This document shows positions 48,459 through 60,973 of a DNA stretch of 64,000 bases, in pieces. Numbering within the stretch: the stretch's first letter is position 1; each line of letters opens with the position of its first letter. The notes below the pieces were generated by a model. The model ran no database searches. It worked only from the letters and a program-made list of their open reading frames with translations, and was not told the DNA's origin. This DNA comes from Oenanthe sinensis (taxonomy: Eukaryota > Streptophyta > Magnoliopsida > Apiales > Apiaceae): contig CM053810.1 in the NCBI GenBank assembly GCA_028671895.1, positions 66,341,501 to 66,405,500 on the forward strand, given 5' to 3'. A program made the translations under genes and the position numbers.

Positions 48459-50177
48459 TGTTTTAATTCACTTGAGCTTCTCACCTGTCTATTATTATTA
48501 TTATAGATATAAAGATAGTTGTGTGTATTGTTTTTTAGGGTTTTAAGGGGGGTGGGGGATAATAAAACAAAGCTGTTAGGGTTTTGGGGCGATCCACTAT
48601 CTGGGGGTGTGTTGTGTTTCCTTATATTTTAATTTTAGCCCAACTGCCTCTTTTTTTCTTTTGTCAGAAAAATAGATTTATTAATTTATTATTATTAAAT
48701 TGTTAAATATATATATCTGCTCAAGTACCGGTCCTAAATTATCATAGGATAAAGACTTGATTTACATACAGCTGATTTTTTTATTTGACAAATACATACA
48801 GCTGATTTTGCAGGTTTAACTTGGTTTGTTATTTTAAGCTATACATTGTGTTCTAATTTTTTTTATTGGTTTGTGTTCTAAAATTTGAAATAGTCGAATA
48901 TTTGAAATATAACCGGGTTAGCCCAACAAATAAGAGGCCCAAATTGGTAAAACTAGAAGAACGGACAAGCCTGATATCTAAAACAGATTTGACATGTCAG
49001 CATCTGCTCTTTCCTTTTACGTTATTTTCGAAAACCAGCATTACAAATTAATTGAGATTGAATAGACAGACATTGATATATATTTTTTGGAGCACAGTGC
49101 TTAATATGAAATCATATCCAGGTAAAAATAAAGCCTAGCAATTCTCTCAAGAGATAAATGATTAAATCATGATTATAATCAGATTTTGAATACTTAAATA
49201 TGACGAGTCTAAATTAATATAAACGGAACAAATAGAATAGTTTAATTTTATTAAATCAAATGTCAAATAAAATCAAACCGAACGGATAATAATGGTAGAT
49301 ATCACCAACCGGTGAAATAAAACATATAAACCCATAAAGGTGCACCACAACTCTCTCACAAACATAATATTGTTATAAAGGGATTGATCCCACAACCTCT
49401 AGAATCGAGAGGATCAAAATGTTAATTTTAACAGTTTTCTTTCCGGAGGTCAGTTCTGATTAGAGTTGGGATCAGCCATCTGCTCCTTTTTTCTTAAGTA
49501 TGAATCCTCCCCTCCCCTCCTTTTGCTTTTGTCTTGGCAAAGAAAAACTGTTTTCTTTCTAGTAAGTAACATGTGCTATTGATAATTATTTCAAAATGAT
49601 AAAAGTATTAGTCTGGGGACTGCTCACAAGTGTAAGATTTTCTGAACAGTATTAGGATATTTGTAGGACCTTTGAGTCTGAATATTAGATACATACCTAA
49701 CTGAACTACAGAGAATTGTAGGCTTCTAAGCAAGGCAAGACGGGCCTTCTAAAGCAGGTTGCATGTTCTTTAAACTGATGACCAATAAAAGTTGCAGAAT
49801 CATGATAAAATAATTTATACAAGAGGGGTCTTGTTCTTGGTTGCCACTTTTTTTTATAAGGGTCTAATCACTTGTGAGATGCAGATTCAATCCTCAATGA
49901 GACAAAAGAGACACGTATTTAACTTTCATCTAGATTATGAACAAGGGGGAAAAAAGACAAGTATACAGAATGGTAAGAAGATGGAACATGCAACAATCGG
50001 AAAATTAGTAAAAAAACAGTTCTTTCATGACTAACCAAATCTCACTCGAAAGTTGAGTTTGAGATTGTACGCAGATCTTACACCTGCTTGACGAATTCAT
50101 TCATGATTACTATAACTATATATATATAAATAAATAATTGAGTAGTGGACTTGATTGGAATAGAGATACGAAGACAG
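48459..50177. other. Intergenic DNA, no gene seen
   Basis: The part next to 48459 is the NRP promoter and leader. Elsewhere open frames are short and lack domains. A weak B-box-like word on the minus strand near 49383-49400 may be a SINE trace. Confidence 0.45.
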
Positions 50178-51236
50178 CTATTTCCCTGTAGGCTGCAATG
50201 TGGAGGGTCCTCTTCTGGTAGATGTATACTTGTTGCCACCTTTTGCATTCTCATTAACCCTGCTAGTATTCTCTGCAACTTTAACTGCTTTGTTACTCCT
50301 GCATCCCAACAGCCAGCGGGCTCCACTCCCTACCCTACATGAATATTTTGGCTTGGTGGTTCCATAGGTGGAGCTCATATCTCCTACACAGTTGCAATTT
50401 CTGTTTCCGTCGTCAGAGAGAGTTGATGACTTACCTGCACCACCAGCTTTGACAAAATTTTGGGCCTTTTCTAGTGCACATGGTCCTTTCCTAGACAACA
50501 TTGGATATCTGGCGCTTGAAATGTTCTCTATCTCGAACAAATCTGAACTATTATTACTATCCGTGTCATCACACCAAGAACTGCTCCAAGAAGAAGCTGG
50601 TAGGAGGCTCCGACTCTGAGTGTTTGGAATTGCATCCCATGTCAGCCTGGAGAACTTTCTTGCCAAGTTCAGTGTTATATCGTCCTTTTTGGTCATTCCA
50701 GATCCAAACATCTCAACTGAATTCCACCCGTCTCCTAGTCCTTGAAGCGCTATTTCTGCATTAACATGCTTCTTCACTTTCAGATTTTCTATCCTTGAGT
50801 TGAGAACAGGAAATGAAAATTGTTCTACATTCTGTAATCCAGGTTGAGGCTGAAATATTCCATGTACACCACGATCAACACTTCCATTAATGTAATCAGC
50901 TTTCTTCTGTAAACAAGTCTCTTCACAAGCAAAAATGGTGCAACACCTCGTGCAAACTCCATTGTTTTTGCTGAAGTCCTTGTGAGCACCGAATCTGCTG
51001 ACTTCAGGTTCAGTTTTGTTAGTTATTTCCGAGTTATTCGGATATGGAGACTCTTCAGGAGAATTGACTGTGGATGAGGAAATTGGAACTCCTTCTGTGA
51101 GCTTAGGCACAATACTTTCTTGTGCATAATCAAGGTAATAAGAGAATGATGCAACACGAAGATCGCTATACATTTCTTCACCATCCATGTAGTTGGGATT
51201 CAACGGTTGAAGAAAACCTGGAGGATAAAACGTCAT
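50178..51236 (-). CDS. PKS: Probable phytochrome kinase substrate (PKS) protein
   Basis: An intronless gene for a 352-aa hydrophilic protein with no membrane segment or signal peptide. Recognisable pieces are SDLRVASFSYYL near residues 25-36, SRFGAHKDF near 80-88 (resembling the FGA-x-x-YF element of PKS proteins), a Cys-rich CTRCCTIFACEETC patch at about 94-107, and LARKFSRLTWDAIP followed by SNNSSDLFEIENISS in the middle, like the conserved SDLFEIE segment of the family. PKS proteins bind phytochromes and act with phototropin and NPH3 at the plasma membrane in phototropism and leaf positioning; single-exon structure is also typical. The match rests on short motifs from memory, so the family call is probable rather than certain. 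Confidence 0.65.
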   Translation of the reverse strand: MTFYPPGFLQPLNPNYMDGEEMYSDLRVASFSYYLDYAQESIVPKLTEGVPISSSTVNSPEESPYPNNSEITNKTEPEVSRFGAHKDFSKNNGVCTRCCTIFACEETCLQKKADYINGSVDRGVHGIFQPQPGLQNVEQFSFPVLNSRIENLKVKKHVNAEIALQGLGDGWNSVEMFGSGMTKKDDITLNLARKFSRLTWDAIPNTQSRSLLPASSWSSSWCDDTDSNNSSDLFEIENISSARYPMLSRKGPCALEKAQNFVKAGGAGKSSTLSDDGNRNCNCVGDMSSTYGTTKPKYSCRVGSGARWLLGCRSNKAVKVAENTSRVNENAKGGNKYTSTRRGPSTLQPTGK

Positions 51237-52778
51237 TTAAATAAATGGCACACTTGAAGTGAATTATATCTTTTTAAAACAGGTAAAACACTTTCCAATT
51301 TAGATCACATGCGAATAAACGAAGTGGCAAACACAACAAGCAAGCACAAGATTTTTCTGTTTAGAAGAAGACTATTGCATGATAACTGTTGGGAGCTTTG
51401 AAATGAGACGTCAATTATCTAAATAAATGTAGATAATGATAAGAGTATAAGGTAACGAGCTTTTTTACAAAGAATGTTGTTATGTGTCAAAGGCTTTAGG
51501 TGAAATATGTTTACTTCCTAAGAAGAGTACAACAAGAGCAGACACATGGAAGGGACAAGTATAGCAAGAATAATAGAACCTAATCGTTTCAAAGTCTATA
51601 ACATTAATTCTATACTTGCAACATAGAAATATACTTGTTAGATCATACTTCGAAACAGATACGTGATTATTACAGTTAATGCGTATCTTGAAACTTATTT
51701 GAGTTTATTCCATTATCTGATAAATGATAAAGGGTGAGACTTAGCAGCAAGCTGGTATATATCGAATGAAACCAATACGAACCATTTATATTACACCACA
51801 CTGTTAATGAATGTTGAATAATATTACAACTATATAATCATAAAAAGATATATATACCAGAAACATGCAAGAACTTGAAATTTATTAATTTGAAGCTTCT
51901 GAGTAAGAGCCTGTTGCTTCAATATGAAAAACTTACTACAATATGAAGTCTTTTCTTTATATAAATAGATACAAGCTAGTTCAGAATGGTAAGTGATTAA
52001 AAATTGCAAGGCAACAAGTTTAAATAGGGTGATTTGCTTTTCAGTTAGTAAGACTTTACTTCCATAACACAGTAATTTTCTATAGTAACTTTACTTTCCT
52101 CCACGGCTCCTCCGAGTTCAATAAATATTACCAAATCATATTTAGAAAATTAATAATCTTTAAGAATAAAAACGTCAATATAATAATTTCACTGCCGAGC
52201 TGGTGTATGAGAGTATCTCATGTCTGTGTTAAATTTTTACAAAATTTGAAATTAATTCAAGCGACTTTAAAATCTCAAGAAATCCATAGTCTTATAAAAT
52301 AGTAAAAAAGATCTTAGTTATCTAAAACAACCAGATTTGAATATATTGATAATTTAAAATTCAGTTTTTGTATACTTTTCCTTACAATATCAGGATATAA
52401 TGTTATTAATTGAATGTCTATGGGCTTCCATACTACAAAAATATTCAACAGACTCTTGAATCCAATGCAGCACTGATCTTGACAAACATGAAACCATGTT
52501 TCCACAACTTGGTATCTCATTGAAGAACTACGAAAGATGGGATATGAAAAAAAATACAAAAACTAAAGAAATAGCAATATATCAATGACCATCTTTAGCT
52601 TGAAGTAAAACTAATACAATGAAAAAGGGCCCAAAAGAAAAAGGGCACTAGCTTCACTCCAGTTGCTACATCGATGTTTTTATAGTGTTAAAATTTGGTC
52701 AGTCCTCTACTCCTCTCTGTGGATCTCGTATAGCTGCATTGCCTGCTGCTAACAACTGGCAATAAAATCTCCGAGTCA
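51237..52778. other. Intergenic DNA, no gene seen
   Basis: The promoter and leader of the PKS-like gene at the left, the 3' UTR of the methyltransferase at the right. Nothing else supported. Confidence 0.5.
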
Positions 52779-55700
52779 TTACCTTGCGGTGGTAGTATTT
52801 TTTTCACCAGCAACCCAGTACCGTTTAACTGCCAACAAAATTTTTTCAGGGAGAAGAGGACCACCCTCGTTATCCACCATTTTCGTGTTCCACCTCATGC
52901 CATCTACAACTCTTTTCACACTGTTTAGCACGTCCACTTGGTCACGAATTATAACCGCTCCTTCAGGTCGTAGAATCCTATCCATCTCTAAGAGAATGTC
53001 TTCTGCACTACACCTGCACGGTCTTCTGTTAAATGCAAATAGACGCTGTATGCAGAGTAAGCACTGAAACGGAAGATCACACTCTAATAGGCATATTTTA
53101 GGAATATAATTTGCCACAATAATATATGCCGGAGGGTATATTTTATCAATGCTAAGGAACTTAACAACTAGAATGGCGAAAATTACCAATTGATCAGTTA
53201 TCCTACCGAAATGAGGGTGTACATCAAACATCATACAAAGTGGAGAGCAAAAGAGTAAAGAAAAGTTGAGAAAATACTTGTCTTTGTATAAGCTGAAGAG
53301 ACCGTTGGCATGAATAAGGTCATATGTTCTAGGGTATGTAGAGAAGGCTTCACACCTGAAAAAGAGATATATGAATTACAAATTAGTTAGGGAAGGTAAT
53401 CAACATGGAACAAGAAAAACATAACCATCTGAAGTGAATGTCTCGACCAATTGAACCAAGACGCTCAGCAGACTAATAGCAAGAAGAACTAATAGTCCAC
53501 ATCAACCAACTTATTAGCAACATGTGCTATAGTCTACACAGAAAATGCTAATGCAAACTTAGAAGAGTTTCAAACTCCATAATGAGAGTTGATGTAATGA
53601 TGTTTCAGATGCAGACTTCCAAATTTGACAGACAAATGGCTAGACAGAAGAGTGTTTTCAGGAAGTTACCAGTCATGATAAATACCAATGAGGCCTCGCT
53701 CGTATACTACACCTAGAGTGTCTTTCTCGGCTATTGTTGGCATCACATTCATAACCCACAATTTATGAGAGTGAATCGCAGCAGCGAAACTTCCTAGTCC
53801 AGCATTCATATCCATGATATTACGATACCTCCCAGAGTCAATGAGCTTATTGAACCTTTTATAAGCTTTCACATGATCCTGCCACACTTTGTTGTCCTCC
53901 TGGAATGAATCAACAGATATTCCACGAATGGCTCCTCTAGCTATAATCGGAGGAATTGCATTCAGTCTTTCTGGGAATGGCTTTACTTCATTTGAATTTG
54001 TAGACTCTGGATAAGGAGTTATACAGGCCTCCATCTTTTTATTCCTATGTGAAGATAAAATGAACTATATCATTATTGATTTAAAAACCCTCATAAAAGC
54101 TTTTAAAAAGTTTCCAGACTAATTAGATATCAAGTGTCTCAACCAAAACATATTTACTTAAAGGCCTGGGGTGATATCACAATGATTAGTTTTATCTTTA
54201 ATATCACTAGGCAGAGCTCCTGGATGGACTCGGCGCAACTTATTACCTTTGAAAGTTTAGAGTCTACATCCATGTGGAACGTAAACCAAAGTGTAGATTC
54301 ATAAAATGTACAGTTCAATTTAGTAAATATGTACCAGACATCATTCGCATTGTTGGTTTTACACATGGGAGCACGAGAATCTTGTCCAAAACAGTTTTGC
54401 GTATTTACTGGTTTCCTCCAGATGGCAATATCATCTTTCTCAGATATCTTATCCCAGCAAAGAAGTTTGGCAAAATTTTCAATCTTCTTCTGGTCCTCCT
54501 GAAGTTGTTCCTTAGGACGCAGCCATGCTTTATAGTGGGTCCTCCAATTGATAGGAGGGCCTGAAAGAACCCAATAGCCACCAGGCCTAAGAACTCGATC
54601 AACTTCCATCATGTACATTCCCCCTACATATAAAAGTTAGATGGGATTAATAAAGAGAATAAATGTTTATACAGAGAGATATGGTGCTCAATTCATATCT
54701 TAACAGATATGGTGCTGACCTAGGAAGAAACATATGAAAACACAGCAGTCAACAAAAACAAGATAAAGACGTCTTCTAAAGCAATGTTAAATAGTCAATC
54801 CTCATCAACTTATTTGATTATCTCAACTGGCATATAGATCGTACCATTATACATAATAAAAAATTATATCACACGAGTCCAATTTCTTTTGTTAACAGAA
54901 AATAGTATTGTCTACTAGATCCCAAATTTATTATATGAGCAGTAACAATATTTGATGTTCCACGTCGAAGCTTAGCATATAGGTAAACTGACACATAGTA
55001 GAGCGACTCCAACAGCCTTGTTGTTCTTCTTTGTTTGTCAAATTTGGCGAGTAAAATAACCAGAAGGTTAATCCAACAGGCTGATGTGGCTGGCTAAAAT
55101 TCTGGCATTCTTTCTTTGGCTTGTTTAGTCGCTTCTTTTGTCTAGCAACTGAGACTAGCTATTTCAATATTTTCTGTTATTTTACTCCACTTCCTTCCTT
55201 TCTTTCTCTCTGCAACCAGTGGTCTTCAATATCTCATCCAATTTCACCCAATTTTTGTGAATAAAAAACGTAGATTGAGTGGAAAAGTTTTCTGTTGGCA
55301 TCCACACACTTTCCAAGAATGTTAATTTTAACAGATCAGTATCATATAGAGTATTAATTTAGAGAGTCCCATACCTATTGGTGTTGGAAATGCTCTTGTA
55401 TATAAGCTTAATTTGGCAAGCTCCTATTGGTTGGCCAGAATAAAAAATTATCCCCAAAATTTTAATTTCCAGGATAATAAAAACATTGTATTTCATCATA
55501 CTACTCACCATTTCCGCCCCATGGAATTAAACAGCGAGAACAATGGGCCATGTCAAAAGCCATAGATGGATAAGGCATCTTTATAGTTCCAAGAACGCCA
55601 ATAACTGCAGGTACACCTCTTTCCAAAGCAAATTGAACCTGTGCTTCATGTGAATCTCTTGGTGCGAATGACATGGCTATGACGTTTTTCTTGAACAGGT

Positions 55701-56674
55701 ATGCACCCCAACTTGCAACCTAAGTAAAAACCATACACAACGAATTAACAATGAATAAACAAAAATAGCAAAATCAGAAGGCAGCAACAAATACTCAAAT
55801 GACTGGCCAGAGACCCACCTGCAAAGATATAGTTACAGTCTTACAGATACACAACAAGAAGCAGTCACACAATACAAAAGGATTGCGGAACTTTAACAAA
55901 GTAACATTGTGCCAGTGAGATAGCAAAACAAAAACGTGCATCTATAAAAGAAGCAAGAGTAGGGGTCCATAATGCAGTGTAGATATATTATAACGAAAAA
56001 CCATCAATGATATAATTAAATGTCCACCTTACCCCACAGCCAGTATCTAATGCAGTTCTAACTGTTCCGTTGTCTATTGGGATCACACCAGCAAGTTGTT
56101 CAATATATGTATCTGCCCCCTGAGGAAATTGTGTACCACCACCAGGAAACCTAAACACATCGCCTTCATACTGAATCCAGTTCTGAATTGCCTTTTCAAC
56201 CGTCAAGCTTTTGTAGGGTGCATTTGCGTAAGGTACAAAATCACGACTTTTGGGCCATACAAAGGGAGTTACATATCCTTTTGGCGCTGGAATAAGGCAA
56301 TGCAGCTTCTCTTTATCCGGAGGGCAATGTCTCTCCCTATAGTTCATATTTTCTCGAGGGAAGGTCATAGCACGCGCTTGATCTTGACAAGGCGTGTAAT
56401 CAATGAATCGATCAGGGCAAGGAGGAATTTCCTTGACATTGAAGTCATCAAGTGGTTGAGTTTCACGGCCATGATGAGTCTCCACATTCAAACGAGGAAC
56501 CGAGTTGCAATCCGCCTTTTTCATTATTTCTTGAGCTATGCTATCTCCCTTACCAAAGCCACTTCTTTGCCATATACCAAGAACATAAAAACAAAGACAT
56601 AATCCAGCTACAATTAAAATAGAAGACAATTGGCCCTTGCTTCTACGATCTCCTGGAATCGCTTTGTTGCCCAT
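52779..56674 (-). CDS. PMT-type Golgi methyltransferase (DUF248), PMT14/PMT2-like
   Basis: Six exons (56674-56033, 55719-55509, 54623-54335, 54044-53670, 53355-53278, 53013-52779) splice in frame to 609 aa, the usual length. A short cytosolic N-terminus (MGNKAIPGDRRSKG), one membrane anchor at ~17-35 (LSSILIVAGLCLCFYVLGI) and a luminal region with CPDRFIDYTPCQD, NYRERHCP and RFPGGGTQFPQGAD precede two AdoMet methyltransferase-like halves. The first contains ALDTGCGVASWGAYL and LRPGGYWVLSGPPINW, the second NIMDMNAGLGSFAAA, YERGLIGIYHDWCE and LRPEGAVIIRD. The wording of the N-terminus and IDYTPCQ region fits PMT14/PMT2 rather than QUA2. Members are placed in the Golgi and linked to pectin (homogalacturonan) methylesterification, though the exact substrate of this subclass is not settled. 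Confidence 0.93.
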
Positions 56675-57633
56675 AATTCGCCTACAGTATCATCACAACA
56701 TATTTTAGAAACAAACGTCTAAATCATTCACATTCACATTCACATTGATCGACAACATCAATCCGAAAGATTCACCGATAGAAAAACATAGATAACATAT
56801 TGCATGCAGTTGTACGTAAAAATCGAAACATATAAAAGCAAATAAAAAACAAGAAATGGATCTTACAAATTGTATAGATCACAGAGATTTATTATGTCTT
56901 GAAGATCCAAACATAAAAACGTTACTATTCCGTAGGCATAATGATATATTAATGATTATGATGAGTCGAGAGAAAATAAAAAAGATGGGCCTTTGTTCAT
57001 CTCTTTAAGACAGTTTGCAGATGGAAAAAAATCTGTGTTAACGTGTCTATCATCAACAGGGTGTAACAAACATTGAGTCTTTGCAAAATTTTAAAATTGT
57101 ACCTTTTATATATACTTCGATATATATTAAAATCATTAAACTATATATTTTAAATAAAATAAATTATCGAAAAATATTATAAACAAAAGTAAAGACTAAC
57201 AAATTTGGTTAAAAAGAAATGCTCATCTTGTATGTTTTATCTTGTATGTTTTATGATAAAATATCTACAACACTTCCGATTTTTAAAAGATCATTTTCAA
57301 TTACTATCAAAACAAATTCATATAAAACAATATAAAATTCCGGGTCCTAATTTTTTGGAGGTCCGTGCGGTCGCTCAACCTGGGTACCCAAATACTTGTC
57401 ATCAAATCATATGATGTAATGAAGCTTATGATGGAAAGAGACAATACTCACTATTACTGCGGAAGAGTGTTTGTTATTTTAAGTGGGTGTGGCCGTGTGG
57501 GGGATGTCTTCACGTATTTTCTATTTGGGTGAAGACTGTTAACTGTTTTCTCTTTTTTCTGATTTTCGAGACGTCCAATTTTTCCTTTTTTGGAATAGAA
57601 TAAAAAGGTTCAAATAACCACATATTATTTTTT
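56675..57633. other. 5' flank of the PMT gene
   Basis: Should contain the promoter and leader, possibly a 5' UTR intron. No other gene supported. Confidence 0.45.
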
Positions 57634-58612
57634 GGATAAATTAATTCTAAGATTCCGGAATTATTAGTCATTTTTTATCTAAGTTCCTGGACTAAAAATG
57701 TAAATTAATAGGTAATTAAAATTTTAAATTTTTCTCATTAAAATCCTTCCGTCAAATTTTCCTAAACGTCCGTTAACTTTTGGTTATATGACATCCTAAA
57801 TAAAGATAAATTAATTTTAACGTCCATAAACTATTAGACATTTCTTATGTAAGTCCCTGAACTATTAGTCAGTCCCTTAACTGAAAATTTAAATTTAAAT
57901 CTCAAATTTATATTAAAAATCACATATATTACTCTTTTATTTTTTATTTGCTTTCATTCTTTTTAGTTTAGAATTTTATTTTATTTATTTTTTAATTTTA
58001 CATATATTTGTGTTCTAAAAAACATTAGAAATTTAATATATATGTACAATGTTTTCATTTTAACTTTGTCTATATTTATATTTTTAGTAATTTTTATAAA
58101 ATTGGTGTATACAATTTTCATTTTTAAAAAAATAAATAAAATATTAAATGTTTTAATCACTTAATTTTGTTTATATATAAGTCCATGTATTTTTATAATT
58201 CAGTTAACATTACTCATTTTAATATAATTGGATTTGTATAAAAGTCAAATTGGATTTATATATTTGTGTTGTTTAGAACACAAATATATGCAAATTTATA
58301 AAGGAAAATAATTAAAAGTCTAAACTAAAAAGAGTGGAAGTAAATAAAAAATAAAATTGATTTTTAATATAAAATTGAGATTTAAATTTAAATTTTCAAT
58401 TCAGAAACTTACATTAAAAAATGCCTAATAGTTCAGGGATATTAAAATTAATTTATCTTTATTTAGGATGTTACGTCAGCAAAAATTAACGAACGTTTAA
58501 TGAAATTTGACGGAAGAACTTTGATGGAAAAAATTTAGTTCTTTTTTAGTTTAGGAACCTAGATAAAAAATGACTAATAATTCAGTGAATTTAGAATTAA
58601 TTTGTTCTTATT
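57634..58612. mobile_element. Large foldback element (~980 bp hairpin)
   Basis: The left arm (57634 to about 58035) and right arm (about 58265 to 58612) are inverted copies with some divergence and indels. Left words GGAATTATTAGTCATTTTTT, ATCCTAAATAAAGATAAATT and TGAAAATTTAAATTTAAATC recur on the minus strand of the right arm in mirrored order, as does CATATATTTGTGTTCTAAA near the loop. No coding capacity; the loop is AT-rich. A non-autonomous inverted-repeat element. The superfamily is not identifiable from the ends, and no flanking duplication was seen. Confidence 0.88.
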
Positions 58613-58945
58613 TTTTCCGTATTGAGTATGTAGTAGGTTGATTTAAACTTTTCAATCATATCTGAAGGACATATCATATTGATCTGTGTTCTAAAAAATT
58701 ATCGGATGAGTTAAATTTATATATTTTAATTTATATATAATTTTAATTAATTTGATTTATATATTTTAAATAATTCTTTTCATTTTCTTAAATAAAAATT
58801 AAATATTTTTATTTTTATTTAAAACATACCCCTCCAATAATAACTGAAATTACGCTCAAAAAGTCAAAATATTATTGGAAGCAGCATATAAACAGATAGG
58901 CCATCATCACAGATGAAAGTGCACCTAAAGTGGTGATCAATTTTC

Positions 58946-60973
58946 ATGAGTTCCGTTCACTCAAGAAATAAACTACTGCAACTTCTCCACAAAAATATAT
59001 CATCACTCTCTCCCAATCAACTCATTCAATTTCACTCTCACTTACTCACGACTGGCCTTCTCCACTCTTACCCTTCATTTCTCATCTCTCTCCTCCAACT
59101 CTATCTCTCTACACCATCTCTCCCACAAGTTACCTCAATTTTTCATCAAATTCAAGAACCGAGTTCTCTAAAATGGCGCCTAATGATGCGGATACTCGCC
59201 TCAGACCCCTACCCTATAAAAGCACTCACCTTTTTCCAAGAAATGGTGTTTCTTGAGAAGCCCAGTTGTTCGATTTTCGATCCGTTTGTTTTTGCTTCTT
59301 TGATCAAAGCTTGTAATAGAGTTGGAGCTGTACGGGAAGGAAAGTCGGTGCATTGTTATGTTATAAGGTTGGTTTGGATTATAATGTGTATGTATTGAAT
59401 AGTTTTGTTCACTTTTATTTGGATTCTGGGAAATTGTTGAATTATGCTCGTGTGTTGTTTGATACAAGTAGTGAAAGGAATGTTGTTTCATTTAATTGTA
59501 TGTTATTAGGGTATTTGAAAGCGGGGGATTTTTGTGTTGGTTTGAGTTTGTTTGTGAAGCTTTTGAGGGGTGGTTTTGGATTGAGTTTGAAGCCGAATTA
59601 TGTTACTTTGGTGATTATGGTTTCGGTTGTGTGCAGTTTGTGGGGGTTAATTTAGGAAATGCTCTTCATTCATATTGTTGTAAGACGGGATTAGATTTTA
59701 ATAAAGTGGTTTGTAATGTTCTTATTGATTATTATGCTAAAGGTGAGTGTATTCAGGAGGCGGCAAGAGTGTTTAGTGGTATGCCTTGGAAGGAGGCGGC
59801 AAGAGTGTTTAGTGGTATGCCTGGGAAGGATTTGGTATCGTGGAACACGAAGATCACAGGTTATGCCAAGAACAGTGACTCCAGGAAAGCATTTGCATTG
59901 TTCAGGAAGATGAGGAATAATAATATAGCCGTAGATAGAGTGACTTTAATTGGTTTGATTACAGCATGTGCCAACAGTAGAGACAATAAGGTAGGAAATG
60001 TGATTCATGGTTATACAAAAGTGTGGGGGATGGATAATACTGTCATTGTTGGAACTGCGCTGATTAACATGTACGCTAAATGTGGAGTCATAGAATATGC
60101 GAGAAAATTGTTTGAAGAACTTCCCATACAATTTATTGACTCTTGGAACTCCATGATACATGGTTATGTTGAATGTGGTCTTAATAATGAAGCTTTAAAT
60201 CTATTCACTCAGATTGAGTCGCAGAAACTGAAAGCAGATGAAATTACAATGCTAGGTTTAATTTTAGCTTGTCGAAATTCTGGGGAAATCCATGCTGGAT
60301 GTCATATACGACTCTTATATAGAAAGAAATATTTATCTCACTGGGAATACTCGTTTGTGCAATACTCTTATAGACATGTACGCAAAATGTGGGAGCATGA
60401 CTCGAGCTAAAGTTGTTTTTGATGCTATGCCAAATAGAGATGTAATCTCATGAACATCTATCATAATGGGGTATGCCTTAAATGGTGAAGTAGAGGAAGC
60501 TCTAGTTGCTTTGAAGCACATTCAATTACATTCCTCGGAGTTCTGTTAGCATGTAACCATGCTGGTTGGACAGAAGCTGGCAGCAATTTATATGGAGTAA
60601 TGCAGCAGGGGTACCAAATTGAACCAACAATAGAGCACTATGGATGTATGGTTGATATGAATGCTCGTGCTGGAATGCTAGAGGATGCCCATCGATTTGT
60701 GAAAAAGATGTCGATAGAACCAAAAATGCCATCATTTGGAGGATGTTAATGAACGCTTGTAGAGTTCACAGCCATTCTGATCTAGGGTTGAACATAGTGA
60801 ATGCACTTAAGTTACTAAAGACGTCAATTGATCTGGAAGATCATGTCCTTTTTTCTAACATTTTTGCTGAAGCAGAGAAGTGGGATGATGTTTTACGCCA
60901 AAGAACTGTGATGCTAGTTCAGGAAGCCTCAAAAGTGCCTGGAAGAAGCTCAGTCTCCTCTCTAACAGAGTGA
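58946..60973 (+). pseudogene. PPR protein gene, decayed
   Basis: Pentatricopeptide repeats of the PLS type run through the whole block but in changing frames. Examples are FASLIKACNRVGAVREGKSVHCYVIR, VCNVLIDYYAKGECIQEAARVF, VSWNTKITGYAKNSDSRKAF, GTALINMYAKCGVIEYARKLF and NTLIDMYAKCGSM. The frame changes near 59369, 59640, 60300, 60515 and 60724, and a nonsense TGA at 60451-60453 replaces the expected Trp codon of a repeat. The 5' end is intact from the start at 58946, but no targeting peptide or C-terminal E/DYW domain is clear; the last frame ends at 60971-60973. A perfect 12-codon duplication lies at 59756-59827. PPR proteins bind organellar RNA. At least five frameshifts make a functional product very unlikely. 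Confidence 0.85.
59756..59827 (+). repeat. 36-bp in-frame tandem duplication in the PPR relic
   Basis: Two adjacent 36-bp copies (59756-59791, 59792-59827), coding EAARVFSGMPWK and EAARVFSGMPGK, differ by one base. Confidence 0.95.

Noticed and set aside
56096..56602. Plus-strand open frame of 168 codons
   Set aside because: Antisense to exon 1 of the PMT-type methyltransferase gene, whose minus-strand frame has clear family motifs.
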